Below are positions 1 through 11,500 of a DNA stretch of 64,000 bases, piece after piece; the first letter of the stretch is position 1, and every line of letters begins with the position of its first letter. Under the pieces are notes generated by a model. The model saw only the letters and a program-made list of their open reading frames with translations, was not told the origin of the DNA and did not search any database. Source of the stretch: Hexactinellida sp. DTS-2022 (Eukaryota > Porifera > Hexactinellida); contig JAPNXP010000008.1 of assembly GCA_028753945.1 (NCBI GenBank), positions 744,001-808,000 on the forward strand. Direction: 5' to 3'. The translations under genes and the position numbers were made by a program.

Positions 1-25
1 TATCACTATGTCCAATATGTTAGTA

Positions 26-307
26 CAGTCAACTCCCGTTATAACGAAGTGCTTGGGGCCCTATATAGTTTCATTTCGTAATAAGCGGAGTTTGTTATAA
101 CCTGAGTTCGTTACAAGCAGAGTTAGATCAAAAAGAGTATATTACAAGTTTAATTTCGTTGTAACCGGAGTTTATTATAAACTGATTTCGTTGTAACCGG
201 AGTTCGTTATAACCGGAAGTAAAATCAATAGCTTAGAGGCTATATGGGATTTAAATGACTTAGTTATAAGCGGGTACTTCGTTATATCCGACTTATAACG
301 TTGACTG
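26..307. mobile_element. pogo/Tigger-like MITE
   Basis: The ends are inverted repeats (CAGTCAAC ... GTTGACTG) flanked by TA on both sides, the target duplication of Tc1/mariner-pogo elements. The interior repeats short motifs of the type GTTATAACCGGAGTT on alternating strands. There is no coding capacity, so this is a non-autonomous element. Confidence 0.8.
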
Positions 308-925
308 TATATCAAATTATATCACTGTATCACTGCATCTAATATAGGACTGTATACATTGTCAATACTTATATTCTCATAAGTATGATCAAATTCCGTT
401 TCGAATTAAATGATACCGATATTTTAACAGTAAAATATTAAATTTTGGTGGTCAAGGAATTATCACTATATCCAATAGTGATATCATATACCCAATAATG
501 ATATCACTATTACCAATAAAATTTGTATGGGATTTGCTCGGGGATACACATAAAGCGTCAAAATTATCACTATCCATTATACACTGTACATCGTTATTTT
601 GAATATTCATCAATTTATTGCATAGCATATTTTATAGTCATTTTCTTTTTATGTTCGTTTTTTGTAACATCTAAATGGTAAATACGTGGACAACAACATA
701 TTTGTTTTCTAGTTAGAACATTTGGAAATTATTCTAATATAAATGCGGTGTTTATTCCATTCTATCATTTTAACACACATGAATTTAGCATTCCTTGTAA
801 CTATTGAAGACATTAATTTTTATGATTTTAATAATAATCATATTCATCACAGTCAGAAGTTGGTAAAGATGCACTCGATTACCCTCTTTATGTTAAACTC
901 TCCAAATAATACATTTATGTTCTAG

Positions 926-1460
926 ATGAATTTAATTCTTGTCTCCATCTCTTCAGATAATCACATTCTACAAAATAGTGTTATTACTCGAGGAACTGGT
1001 ATGCAAGCAATTAATCCATGGTACTTTTTCATTGATAATTCTGATAATATTCTCATTTCAGATCATTATTCTAATTCTATTCTTATTTTCAGTCCTCAAC
1101 AGGGTTGCCAACTTTTTGTAAGCACAAAGCGTGATATTTTGTCCTTTTTTTTTGAATAAAAAGCGTGAGATTTTGACTAAAAAGCGTGGAAAACAATTTT
1201 CACCTCAAAAAGCAGTATATTCAGGGTTGTGTTTAGCGTCCACCCCTTAATTTTATGCTACTTTTCAGGCGCGGGAGTCCTTTCTAACGTGAGGTTTTGA
1301 ATGTAAGCGTGAGATCGTGAGATTTAAAAAAAAGCGTGAGATTCACGCCTAAAGCGTGATAGTTGGCAACCCTGGTCCTCAAATAGAATTGATTCATAAG
1401 ATTCAGTCTAACTCTCCAACGGCAGTTACAATAGTCAGTATAAATCGAGATTGATTGTTG
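926..1460 (+). pseudogene. NHL-repeat protein fragment (TRIM-NHL-like), broken
   Basis: The frame from 926 contains a typical NHL blade: INPWYFFIDNSDNILISD followed by SNSILIFSPQ. After a MITE (1100-1374) the same frame resumes at about 1383 with ELIHKIQSNSPTAVTIVSIN, which fits the next NHL blade, and soon meets a stop. NHL blades build beta-propellers in TRIM2/TRIM3/TRIM71-type proteins and related scaffolds. A splice-acceptor-like ttctag lies just before 926. The open frame at 743-925 may be an upstream part but I cannot recognise it. The MITE insertion and the stop suggest a dead copy or gene fragment. Another beta-propeller protein is possible. Confidence 0.5.
1100..1374. mobile_element. 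hAT-type MITE with 8-bp TSD, inside NHL fragment
   Basis: The termini CAGGGTTGCCAAC and GTTGGCAACCCTG are inverted repeats. The 8-bp target duplication GTCCTCAA lies at 1092-1099 and 1375-1382. The interior repeats AAGCGTGA(G/T)ATTTTG-like units. Removing the element and one TSD copy rejoins the NHL reading frame. Confidence 0.85.
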
Positions 1461-1489
1461 TGTCTCAAATTGAGACATATGATGTCATC

Positions 1490-1577
1490 AATTAATTTAT
1501 CTGTAGACAGTTACTATGTATTGAGAGTGACTCTCAATACATAGTAACTGTACAGATATATTGATTGATGACATCAC
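1490..1577. repeat. near-perfect hairpin MITE
   Basis: Arms 1507-1528 and 1530-1551 are exact 22-bp reverse complements separated by one base. The pairing extends outward imperfectly through TGATGTCATCAAT/ATTGATTGATGACATCA. The transcript would fold into one long hairpin. No coding. Confidence 0.8.
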
Positions 1578-2145
1578 ATATTGTTTCCTATTATATAAAT
1601 TCTATTCTATTTCATAATAGGTAATTATTGATTATTTTGTCTTGTAAAGATTTTCCCTTTTTGTGTGATTTCATTATTCTTATTTTCTTCCTTATTCATC
1701 ATAAGGCGTCGTTGCCTTCGATGCTATTTATCTTTATCTCAATAGGTAATTTCAGTAGACCCTCGCTAATCCGAACAACGGTGTTCTGATTAAAAATATT
1801 CTATTCCAATTAGTGAATTCGTTCGAATTGGTGACGTAATACATTTTCTAATGACATCTATAAAATTAGATCATCGATATTCCGAACCAACTTATCCAAA
1901 CCTTTGTAATCCGAATAAATCAGTGGTTCCCTACCTTTTCCAAAAAATTTCAAGATATTACCTCCCTAACCTATATTTTTGCTATAGCACTACAATGTAG
2001 AATTTTGGTATTGAAATAACTAAAAAACTAAGTGAAATATAAATAATACTGTCAATGAGAACTGTCAATATTATCAATGGCGATTCAATGCTAGGTATTT
2101 TTAATTATTCACTGATTAAATCATTCAGTGAGACAAAGTACCTTA

Positions 2146-2214
2146 TTATAGGAAATTAACGCGAATTGCTCCAATTCGCGTTAATTTCATGGCGCGTTAA
2201 TTTCCTATAATAAG
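2146..2214. repeat. short inverted-repeat element (AGGAAATTAACGCG family)
   Basis: The termini ACCTTATTATAGGAAATTAACG and its reverse complement enclose a second inverted pair (CGCGAATTG/CAATTCGCG). A diverged relative lies at 19824-19960. Non-coding. Confidence 0.65.
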
Positions 2215-2484
2215 GTAATCCAGAAAATTTCATTAATATATCTAAGTATACATATGTGGAATTCCTCCCAGGTTGGGAACCACTGGAATATATATATATA
2301 TATATATTGTACTAATTAAAATCAAAATTGAAACCGAGTACTGATATATTTGGTTGACCCGAATATTATTTTCCGAATAGTTGATATTTGGTTGCCAACC
2401 TGATATATATATATATATGATATCACTATTCGGTCTCCAGACCGAATATTATCAGTATCCGTATTCGGTAGTGTATTATACAGC

Positions 2485-2634
2485 CAGTGGCGTAGCCAGG
2501 GGGGGGGGGCCCAAATTATTATTTTGCTCATTAGTTACAATTACATCTATCTATCCAAATCAGTGGAAACCCCAAGGGACTATGGGTTTGGAACTACCTT
2601 GCCCCCCCGAATAACAAAGATGGCTACGCTACTG
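2485..2634. mobile_element. hAT-type MITE, TSD TATACAGC
   Basis: The ends are CAGTGGCGTAGCCA and TGGCTACGCTACTG. Exact 8-bp duplications TATACAGC occupy 2477-2484 and 2635-2642. A G-run follows the left end and a C-run precedes the right end, common in this MITE class. Confidence 0.88.
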
Positions 2635-2956
2635 TATACAGCCATTTGTAATTACGCTTAAATCACAAATTAATGTTACGGTATAGGAGAAGATTCCTAT
2701 TTTTCGCAATTAATATTTTTTATAAATAATGCTCCAAAAGGAGCGTTTCGTGTACCTGGATAATTCCCTAGTATTCGGTTGACGTAACCAAATATTATCA
2801 GTATTCGTATTCGGTAACTCAACCAAATATCAGTATTCGTTTCTGTAGGACAACTGTTCATGAATACTGATATTCGTTTCGAGCGGTTTCAACCTTGCTT
2901 AAAATACTTTTTCCAGATACTTATTAGTTATAGTTCCATAGTAATATACATAACCG

Positions 2957-3388
2957 CATAGGCGCCAAGTTTGGGGTTTTTGCCCCCCCCCCCCCCATAT
3001 TGTTGATTGGGGGGCTGGGAGTCACTGGGAGCGACCTCCCGGACCTTTCGGTGGATTTAATTTTGATATGAAAGTGGTCCTTTTGATCTACCAAGGGATG
3101 AAAGAGGGTGAGAATCACGTTTGTTAACTCAATATATCCAAATTTTCTTTCTGAAGAAACAAATCTGGAAATATTAGCAAACCTCCCAGTGGGCCCTCAA
3201 GTTGTCCCCCACAAGTGGCGCCCACAAGTGCCCCCCCCCATCTTTGATTATATTTCCAAAACTTAACGCCTATGCATAGGCGCCATGTTTCGGGATTCCT
3301 TCAAAAACGAGGGAATTCTTTAATGTTTACTAAACCATTAAAGAATTATGGAATTTTCGACTATTTATCTAAAAAATTGGCGCCTATG
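2957..3388. mobile_element. hAT-like MITE cluster (CATAGGCGCC termini)
   Basis: CATAGGCGCCAAGTTT at 2957 pairs with ACTTAACGCCTATG ending at 3274. A second copy of the terminus begins immediately at 3275 and pairs with TTGGCGCCTATG ending at 3388. This is two abutting elements or one element with a duplicated end. A relative lies at 31659-31920. Confidence 0.6.
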
Positions 3389-3644
3389 GTAATATAGTGT
3401 ATATATATAAAATATTAATTCCCAATCCCAATCCCACTTTAATAATTTTTTTAGATCGCCCGTTTGGATTAGCGAGGGTGTACTGTAATGGTAGCAGACC
3501 TGGAGCTGATTACTAGTGAGTGATTACGATTACGATTACAGGAAACGTTGTAATCAATTACAATCGATTACTATTGTGATCGTAATCAGTGTTTTATAAC
3601 CTGCTTTTATACAATTATTTTTAATACATTTCTAATAATGAATA

Positions 3645-3828
3645 CAGGTAAACCTCCCAAAGCGGCACCTCCGAGTAGCGGCAACCTCCGAGAAGTGGCA
3701 CAAAACCATTCTCCCGATGGGTGCCGCTTTGGGAGTTTTACCTTACGAGCAACCTCCCAAAGCGGCAACCTCCGAGAAGCGGCACAAAATCATTCTCCCG
3801 ATGGGTGCCGCTTTGGGAGGTTTACCTG
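3645..3828. mobile_element. pogo-like MITE with tandem internal units
   Basis: TA-flanked inverted ends CAGGTAAACCTCCCAAAGCG / CGCTTTGGGAGGTTTACCTG. The interior holds two tandem copies of a unit containing CCTCCGAGAAGCGGCACAAA. Frames through it are chance. Confidence 0.82.
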
Positions 3829-3929
3829 TATTAATATTTATTTATTTAAATATTATTAATTTATTATTATTAATGTTCAATAATAATAATAATATTTAAG
3901 GTACTTTATTGAAATATTAAATATGTGTA

Positions 3930-4250
3930 TGTATTGCTGACACATTCCTCAGTTGCCAGGGAAATGCCTATTATTCAAATTGAGCCTTAACTCAAACACT
4001 ACCAATCTTATGTACCGGCCTATCCGCAATAGGTAACTTCCTATTCAGTATTAATTTATCATACATTTAATATTCAGTCAACTCCGCTAAATCGGGTCAC
4101 TTTTGGTGAATACCAGGCGCGGCGCCAGAGGGGGCAGAATTTAGTGTATTCTCAAGTTAAAATCTATGTGATAACTTCACCCAGGCCAATCCCTATGGTG
4201 ACTACACGATTATTATAAATACTTATGCACATCTAATTTGACACATTAGT
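3930..4250. repeat. dispersed repeat, inverted copy at 38430-38760
   Basis: The stretch with CACATTCCTCAGTTGCCAGG and CCTATCCGCAATAGGTAACT is matched in reverse complement at about 38600-38730. Termini and class are unknown. 4250-4790 shows only AT-rich sequence and a TAA/TAG-rich tract. Confidence 0.55.
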
Positions 4251-4916
4251 CAATTGAAATCTTTTGATTTTAGAATAATCAAATTTGGACTCCAATTTCA
4301 TAATTTTTAACGATTGACCAAAATTTGACCCAATTAACCGAAAATATTTGTATTAGCTTCTATTGGCATGATTCTCTTCCTGGAAAATGGGCCATTAAGC
4401 AAGAAGCGGAGTTGACAGTACTTAATTTTGAAGTGTTGAGATTATAATAATATTAATAATAATAAGGTAGTAATAATAATAATTAGTGCAGGTTCACAAG
4501 AATGAAGTTCAGAATAATAGCAGTACTACCCATCAAGTGGGCTTATGCACATATAATTTTAATTTTTTTAAGTTTATAAACATTGTTTATTTATAACTTA
4601 TTACAAAAATTGTCTTAATTGTATTATACCCGGGGTTTTTTTAAGGCCGATCTTGGTGTAAATTTTCACCAAGATTTTTTGGAGTTACACCACGATTCGG
4701 GTCGGCTGCGGCCGCTGCAGTGTTGAGTTACACTAAGGTCTCAACATTTAAAATATCCCTGTTATTCCCTAGTTATTACTGTGCCGACTACTACGTATTG
4801 GGTCAGTATTGGGTATGTATTTATTTATCTTTCTCTGTAGACATTGCCCTGCCACACCTTTTCCCCCTACCACATACTTTTTTTCGCATGTGGGTGCATT
4901 ATGACCGTCTAATTTC

Positions 4917-5221
4917 AGGGCCGTGCGAGCCTTTTTATACCTGCCCAGGTCAAACCTAACTAGAGTAAGCATCATTGCTACCCATTGTAAAATTTTTTAT
5001 AATATTAACTTCTTAAACTGTTAATATCATGGTTTCCTTCATTTGAGTTTTCGCTAGAAAATTATACTAGTTTAAAATTTAAATATTATCTTAATATTTG
5101 TTTTGAAATTCAGCAAGTTAGTGAGAACCTGGTCATATGACCAGGTCACCTGGTCAGAACCTGGTCTGGAAAATTCTGCCCAGGTTTGACCTGGTCAGTT
5201 TGTATTAGTGGCACGGCCCTG
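4917..5221. mobile_element. hAT-like MITE (GGGCCGTGC termini)
   Basis: The ends CAGGGCCGTGC and GCACGGCCCTG are inverted. Sub-terminal (A)CCTGGTC motifs repeat near the right side. The flanks share AATTTC, a partial target duplication. It is absent from the paralogous repeat at 28.8 kb, which supports an insertion. Confidence 0.65.
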
Positions 5222-5536
5222 AATTTCCACCGGGGTTACGATTTTTGATCAAATAAATTTATCACCTATTTAATCCAGTTATGGCTCACAAATTGATTTA
5301 ATGAATACCTAGTGACATTCATATTATTTATATGTCTGGAAAGAAAATTTAATTTTACATCTTTTTACAGGATTCGATTTATTTCTGTAGTTTCTGCCAT
5401 AATTGGGGTTCCATTCTCCTGTACTTTCCCCCACTTAAGATAGTAAAACTGTTAAATCTTACTCTATTGTTTCAAGTTGCGATAATTATATTGATTTATC
5501 TTGTGCATTCGAGCTGCTTCTATTTAAATTGTAGTA

Positions 5537-5710
5537 TAGTAGATGTCGGATATAAGCACTCCGGTTATAAGAACATATCGGATATAAGCACACTATGTTG
5601 GAAAATGGTTGCCATATACCCTGTATAATTTATGTCGGTTATAAGAACATGCCGGTTATATGCACCTTAAGTGCAGTTCCCGACGATGTGCTTATTACCG
5701 GCATCCACTG
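5537..5710. mobile_element. pogo-like MITE (TATAAGCAC family)
   Basis: The inverted ends are AGTAGATGTCGGATATAAGC and GTGCTTATTACCGGCATCCACT, with TA flanks. The interior repeats GGTTATAAGAACAT. A reverse copy lies at 47104-47272. Confidence 0.75.
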
Positions 5711-5947
5711 TATTACTATATAATGGATTAAAGCAAATTAAATTAAATGAGGGATTTGTTTAACTTAACTCAGCTCACCGTAGATCACATTGCCAAAATA
5801 TTCTAATTTGATTGTTTATCATAATTAATTAATGACATTAAACTAAAGATGGTTTAAGACAGGAACAAACTTCCTATTTATCAATCGTTCTTTTGGTTCG
5901 TGACCACTTGCTAAATTGGTCCTAACATCATGAGGCGTTGATGACAT

Positions 5948-6056
5948 GGCAAAATATCCAAAATTGTAGCTGTGTCGACAGCATGTTCCTTTGGATGCAT
6001 TATCAATTAACTAGCCACCAAAGGAACATTTGTCGGCACAGCTGCAATTTGGGATT
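5948..6056. repeat. palindromic MITE (AGCTGTGCCGACA family)
   Basis: AAAATTGTAGCTGTGTCGACAG...TCCTTTGG pairs with CCAAAGGAACATTTGTCGGC...GCTGCAATTT to make a long hairpin. Related hairpins lie at 22917-23036, 28606-28735 and 29890-30025, and a degraded one near 51735-51860. Non-coding. Confidence 0.75.
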
Positions 6057-6402
6057 TATTTGTTTTAGTGTTGTTTAATATTTCTGTTGCATGTTATTTT
6101 GAGGCGCTCTAGTATGGGCATTGGGCATGGAATCATGGATGTTAAATTGCAGATTATATTGTGATATTTAAGACGCATTCTCCTTGTCTACTACTATGAT
6201 ATGACTCAGTCAGTCAATCGAAAGATCTTAATACCCTACAGTGGCTTAAAATGGCGGAATCACTATTTAGGTGCATGCTAGCGATATATATAATGTATTA
6301 ATGTCCTATATATTATATATCAAAACTATTCAATTGCATCCCCAAAGTTTATATTTGGCTTCTATCTTTTGATAAAATGTCGCAATGAATTACCATATTT
6401 GC

Positions 6403-6746
6403 AGGGGTGGTGAATCTGCTGTTAACAGCCATTTTGGCTGTTTGCTGTTAACAGCTAACTATTTGCTGTTAAAAGCGCTGTTAACAGCTAAGAATTCGTC
6501 CCCAATTCCTTAACGAATTTAAGTCGCCTTTAAGCTGTTAACAGCCAATTCAAGCTGTTCAAATTCAATAATTATATCAGTAAAAATTAAGGAAAAGGGA
6601 CAAGCAAAGAAAGTTATACTAAAAAATGTTTAAATTCGAATTGTATATCGTATTTACATAACAGTGAAAATGAAACTATATGATTATATAATAATATTTC
6701 AATTATTGCATTGGTCAGCATCTAGCTGTTAACAGCTAGATGCTGA
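6403..6746. repeat. CTGTTAACAG-rich element
   Basis: The palindrome CTGTTAACAG and variants recur at 6417-6545 and again at 6724-6740. CAGGGGTGGTGAATC at 6403 resembles a hAT-type terminus, but I could not place a matching right end. 6060-6400 and 6750-6970 show no gene. Confidence 0.45.
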
Positions 6747-7294
6747 CTATTTATACAATCATTTTGTTACAGTCTCTGTAGCAAAATGACTGGATTTTAT
6801 TATTAATCCCTACAATCACAAATACCCTTGGAGGCCACCATAATCCAGATATTCTTATCATAAGATCTATATTGCTAAATATTCTGTTGAAAACTGATGC
6901 AAATGATTTTCTAAACTGGTCATTCCTCGAACACTAATTAAAGCTTAAGTAGAACTGATCCTACTTTATTTAATTAATTCTTGAAATAATATTCATCCTT
7001 GCGCAGTGTATATCTATCAAAAAAGGATAACATGTGTATCTATCTCCCAGTAAAATCCCTCTAGATAAGTTATCACAAGGCATGTCTTGAAGAGGTAAAG
7101 TGGTTCCACTTTTCATTACATAATTAATAGTGCATATTTGTAGGTGTACTAATATTTTAATAAATTTGGAAAAACTAAACATCATGTCTAATAGTTTGTT
7201 TAATATGATATACATATATTACTACTCTTCAGCTAATATATAGGCTACAATATTTATGCTTTGGCTCTTCTTTAGTTTGAGTTCTTTCGTTTAC

Positions 7295-7372
7295 CGTATT
7301 AGAGCAGCATCTGATAACCCATCATATAAGAACCATCCCTCTCTAGTCTTGATATTCATCGTGGAATGTAGC
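7295..7372 (-). pseudogene. exon-like fragment, possible USP (C19) deubiquitinase domain
   Basis: On the minus strand the open frame between a TTTAG acceptor and a GTAAAC donor reads HSTMNIKTREGWFLYDG, then LSDAALI. The spacing H...GW.LYDG resembles the end of ubiquitin-specific proteases, where the catalytic His is followed by a WYxxDD-type strand. This is inferred from pattern only. No catalytic Cys box was found nearby. It could be a further exon of the integrase gene upstream or a separate dead gene. The frame at 6970-7215 next to it is open but unrecognised. Confidence 0.33.
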
Positions 7373-7674
7373 CTAAAGCCGTTATATATCGAATAGTAGA
7401 AAAGTTGATATCTAAAGAATTACATAATTCAAAGTAATATACATAGGAATTATCATTATACAATTAATTCAAAATTAATCTTGTATCTCACTTCAGTTTT
7501 CGTTGTCTTGACATGATACTTATATAATCTGACAACCACTTAATTTCGAGTCTCCTAAATGTATCACAATAGGGATATATAGTAGTAACTAATTATATAA
7601 AGTTAACTTGTATTAATGGCATTTTTACAGCTAGAGTATAAGTAGCTACAACTCACAATCCTACTTTCGCAGTT

Positions 7675-7768
7675 TCTATGAATAGCATTGGTGGTATTCT
7701 ATCAAACATTGAGTAGCTGATGTTGGGTATACATTTTCCTCGGCAAGAATGTCTAGAGTAGAAAGGTT
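7675..7768 (-). pseudogene. exon-like fragment, Cys-containing, upstream of the USP-like exon
   Basis: Between CCATAG and a GTAGGA donor the frame reads SRHSCRGKC, then MFDRIPPMLFIETAK. The run IPPMLFIE resembles the LPPxLxIxLKRF strand of USP domains, and the order relative to 7295-7372 is correct for one protein. An open stretch with PQDDIAKSIKKK at about 7800-7860 may be another exon. Junction phases between these pieces do not all agree, so the model is tentative. Confidence 0.33.
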
Positions 7769-7859
7769 CTATGGTTATTTTATTAGACAAAAATGATCAC
7801 AATCAATTTATAATAAGTTTTCTTACACTTGACACTTTTGGGTAATTATCTTCTTCTTG

Positions 7860-8470
7860 ATACTCTTTGCTATATCATCTTGTGGATGACTAAAACGTTA
7901 ATAACTCCGAATATTATAAATAAGGATCCATGACAAGTTGACAACATATAATTGAAAATACAATGATATTTAAGTATGCGGTATATATTTGTATATTTTA
8001 ACAAGTTCACTACGTACAACTATTCTCCATTATAACACTTTATAAAAACGAGCCCCTCGGTCTCGGGGGCCCTGTACAGTACATTACGTAATCCAATTGA
8101 TAGTATTATTATGGGAGATAGGTGTAACGAATAAACAGTGCATCAGAGAAGTTAACTAGTGCATTCTTGTTAACCAATCAAATCAGCATCAGATCACCCA
8201 CATAGTGTTAAAAATAATAGGACACATGTTAGCTAATAACTTTCGCTAAGTAAGTGTAGAAAAAATGATATTTTTGCAAAGTGTTCCACTCTGTGTTGCA
8301 TATTTTGATATAAAATTTGTAATAATCGAGTGAAATTTTAAATATTAGTTATTAAGAAAAATGTTACCGTGTGATGTCATACTTACAATAAATCGCTTAA
8401 AAACCTACAATTGTGTTTTTAATATTATAAATATATCCTAACATACCTTTTCACTCTCCTCGTATCCACG
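7860..8470. other. no gene seen
   Basis: AT-rich sequence. The only recognisable item is ACGAGCCCCTCGGTCTCG at about 8046-8065, which resembles the 3' end of the Helitron-like family A in reverse orientation. Confidence 0.4.
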
Positions 8471-8475
8471 AATTA

Positions 8476-8595
8476 TCAGTGGGCATGAGGTGGTATATTT
8501 TCTTTGTGTTTGGACTTAGCGTAAAACTCATTTTGCAGGCCAGCATGAATAGTATTTAGGGGTTTGTCGAATCTTACTGATTCTATAAGTTGTTC
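8476..8595 (-). CDS. integrase gene exon F (putative last exon)
   Basis: It joins exon E in phase 0 after a TTCATTAG acceptor: EQLIESVRFDKPLNTIHAGL followed by QNEFYAKSKHKENIPPHAH and TGA. I do not recognise this tail domain. Confidence 0.45.
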   Translation of the reverse strand, partial: EQLIESVRFDKPLNTIHAGLQNEFYAKSKHKENIPPHAH

Positions 8596-11500
8596 CTAAT
8601 GAATTAGACAGTGAAATATTTATATAATCCTTTCTAGATTTGTGGGTATAGTGGACCATATAATAGGTTAAATTTCGATTTACCTTGATTGAGACAATCT
8701 TCCTGCTCAGGATGTCTATTGAAATATCAGGTGCATCAGATTCAAACTCCTTTTGGAGCTCTTGTGGGTCTAATTATTTATTTATTACAGGGTTGATAAA
8801 AATCATGATTTTTTAAAAATATCAAAAATATCCGATTTTTTTGATTTGAATCAGATTTTTTTGATTTAAATCAGAGTTTTGATTTTAATTGTTTTTTTTG
8901 CAATCTATATCACACTGGCGTATATTATTTGGCTAATAGATTAATTACATTGATAATGACTCATTATCATTGTAATTTGACTCAATATCAATGTATTTCT
9001 TTTCTTTTCGCAAAAAAACAATAGACATAAAAAATATGATTTAAATCAAAAAAATCAGATTTTTTTGATTTAAATCTTGATTTTTATTAATAAAAATCAT
9101 TGATTTAAATCAAACATACCTGGGGTCTATGTAACAAATTGTCGTTGATTACTACTAAATTTACTATACAGGTATCCCTCTTTTTACGCTGTAGATGCGT
9201 TCTTTGAAAAGCCCGCGTAAAACGAAATCACGTAAAAAAAACGTTCTATTCTCATAGTAACACATATTAAACCAATAGATGCGTTTCCAAATATTACCAA
9301 CATCGAATAACATTTTAAATACCTAGTGTTTAAACATTCAAACCACCAACATCCGGACCTCTCAGATAGCCAAGGTTTCCGTGTGTATGTTAATCCCATG
9401 GGAATTCCCATGGGATTTCCAATATGGGATTTGAATGGAAATTATTTTAACCTATGAGAATACTTGGGAATTCCCACAGAAAGGGAATTGTGTTGTGAAG
9501 GGAATTAAAATTCCCTTCACACCGGAACCCTACACCTTCGGGTACCTCCCACAACCGGGTATCTTTAGTCTGTATAGTGAAGCAAATATGTATTCATTTG
9601 ACCAATAATATATTTGGATGAACTTACTATATGACAAATACATATCCCTAACTATCTACTATCCCTAAATCATCATTTTTTGTTTTTTGGAAATGTAGAA
9701 CTGCTTTGTTAACCAATAAATCTTAAAAATTATCTAAAATCTCCATTAAAAAGAGAATTAATTGTATGAAAATCATAGATAAACCGCGTAAAATGAGTTG
9801 AGGATCGCGTAAAAAAGTTTTGGTTATAAAAAAATGTTCCGCGTAAAACGAAAACGCGAAAAAAAAACCGCGTAAAACGAGGTATTACTGTATTAGCAAT
9901 TAATTACAATACAGTATACTCCGCTTAATAGATTTCCTCGCTTAATTGGGATCAAACTGCCATCTGATCAAAGTGACCTATTAAGCGGAGTCGACTGCAT
10001 ATTACCATTATTACCTACCTAACAGCTCTATAGTTGGGCTTTCACATTGCTCGGTCTACGAATCAAGTAAGAGTAATATCGCTAAGTAAGAAGTATAAGT
10101 ATCCGCTCAAGGTAAACTTACATCTGAGTTAGCTTCGAAAATCTCTGTAATCTCATACTCGAGATCTTCATTATCACTGGGAAAAAAAATTCTTATAAGT
10201 TAAGTCAACTTAGTAGGTTACTTAAGTTTTGTACTTAAGTATGTACACTAAGCAGCCAAAAGTATTTGAACAATAGGAATTTTAATGCACAGACAATACT
10301 CGCCTGGTAACTTATTAAGGGCTATCTAAACTATTCTGAAATGACTATAAATATCTTATTATAGATATACATTACAAAATATTGCGATTTCAATTAAATT
10401 TAGAAAATTTCCACGAAGTGGCACAAGTGTTTCTGCCACGTGCCACACGTGGCATAAGTGGCAGAAATTGAAATGTCGCTGAATCACAGTAGAAAATATT
10501 CGGATTGATTTGAATTATGTACCTAGAGTAATTTAACCATGTGGAATTCAAATCCGCTTTCAGAATCAAAATATTAACATTGCATCTTAATGATCAATAA
10601 TTAATTATTTAATTAGCTAATTATATATTTACTGAGTTTAACGCCTCAACAAAAATGTAAATTCAAAGATTTTGCTGTTTTATTATACTTTATATATCGT
10701 TTCATGTTAATACCCATTTTGTAGCATCTAGTAATGTTATTATGCTGTATAACCTCAAATGTATTGCTGTTCAAATACCTTTGGCCGGTTAGTGTACTTA
10801 AGTACACACTTAAATCTTAGTGAATACCAATCTTAGTGAATACGACTTAAGTACATACTTAGTACTTAAGTACGTACTTAACTTCTTAGTGAATACGGGC
10901 CCTGAAGAAGATAAGAGTTCATCAATACGATCAGCCTTCCCTCGAAATTCAGCTTCAATTGGAAGTCGAGCTTTTCTTCTAAACATTAATTCAAATGCTG
11001 AATATTTTGTAGCATCACGGACATGATTGTTAATGGAAAATGCAACAGATTCCAAGTATTCTGGCCGGTGTTCCATATGGTTCATCAGGCTTTTCTTGAG
11101 TGATCTAGAAATGATAATTAGCACAATTCAATCGACAATCTGATGTTTATATTCAGAATGTAACGAATACTAGTGTAAAACTTCTCTCTTTTTATTGATA
11201 TGGAAATTCAATAGCTTGTATAGCAATGTAACAATAAATTATAGACAAATTCAGAAATTAATATCAATATATTAGTTCGTATGTACTAGATACATAATTG
11301 CTGAATACTTACTGTTGAACTGATTTATTCGTTGATTCATCTAAACCATTAGTCTGTGGGTGGTAGGGTGCAGAAAAGCTCATGCTTGTGTCACATTTTG
11401 TATGCAGTTCTTTGTTAATCTACGTATACATTCGATAAATGCATGAATTTACTAAGCACAATTTCCTTTGAAATAATTTAAAACTCTTATCTGATCATAC

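Larger units (their letters stand above)
1753..3485. mobile_element. pogo-like MITE split by later insertions
   Basis: The left end CAGTAGACCCTCGCTAATCC and the right end GGATTAGCGAGGGTGTACTG match the ends of the intact 331-bp copy at 48479-48809. The left ~180 bp and right ~70 bp align with that copy. About 1.4 kb of unrelated sequence lies between them, including the elements at 2146-2214, 2485-2634 and 2957-3388. Confidence 0.7.
4790..6100. repeat. ~1.3-kb dispersed repeat, copy 1 (second copy 28740-30030)
   Basis: Ordered blocks match 28740-30030 in direct orientation: TAGACATTGCCCTG..., CACCGGGGTTACGATTTT, TTTCAAGTTGCGATAATTAT, GATTAAAGCAAATTAAAT and GGTTTAAGACAGGAACAAAC. The two copies carry different MITEs, so the repeat is older than they are. 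No ORF was found in the shared blocks, and the superfamily is not recognised. Confidence 0.65.
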
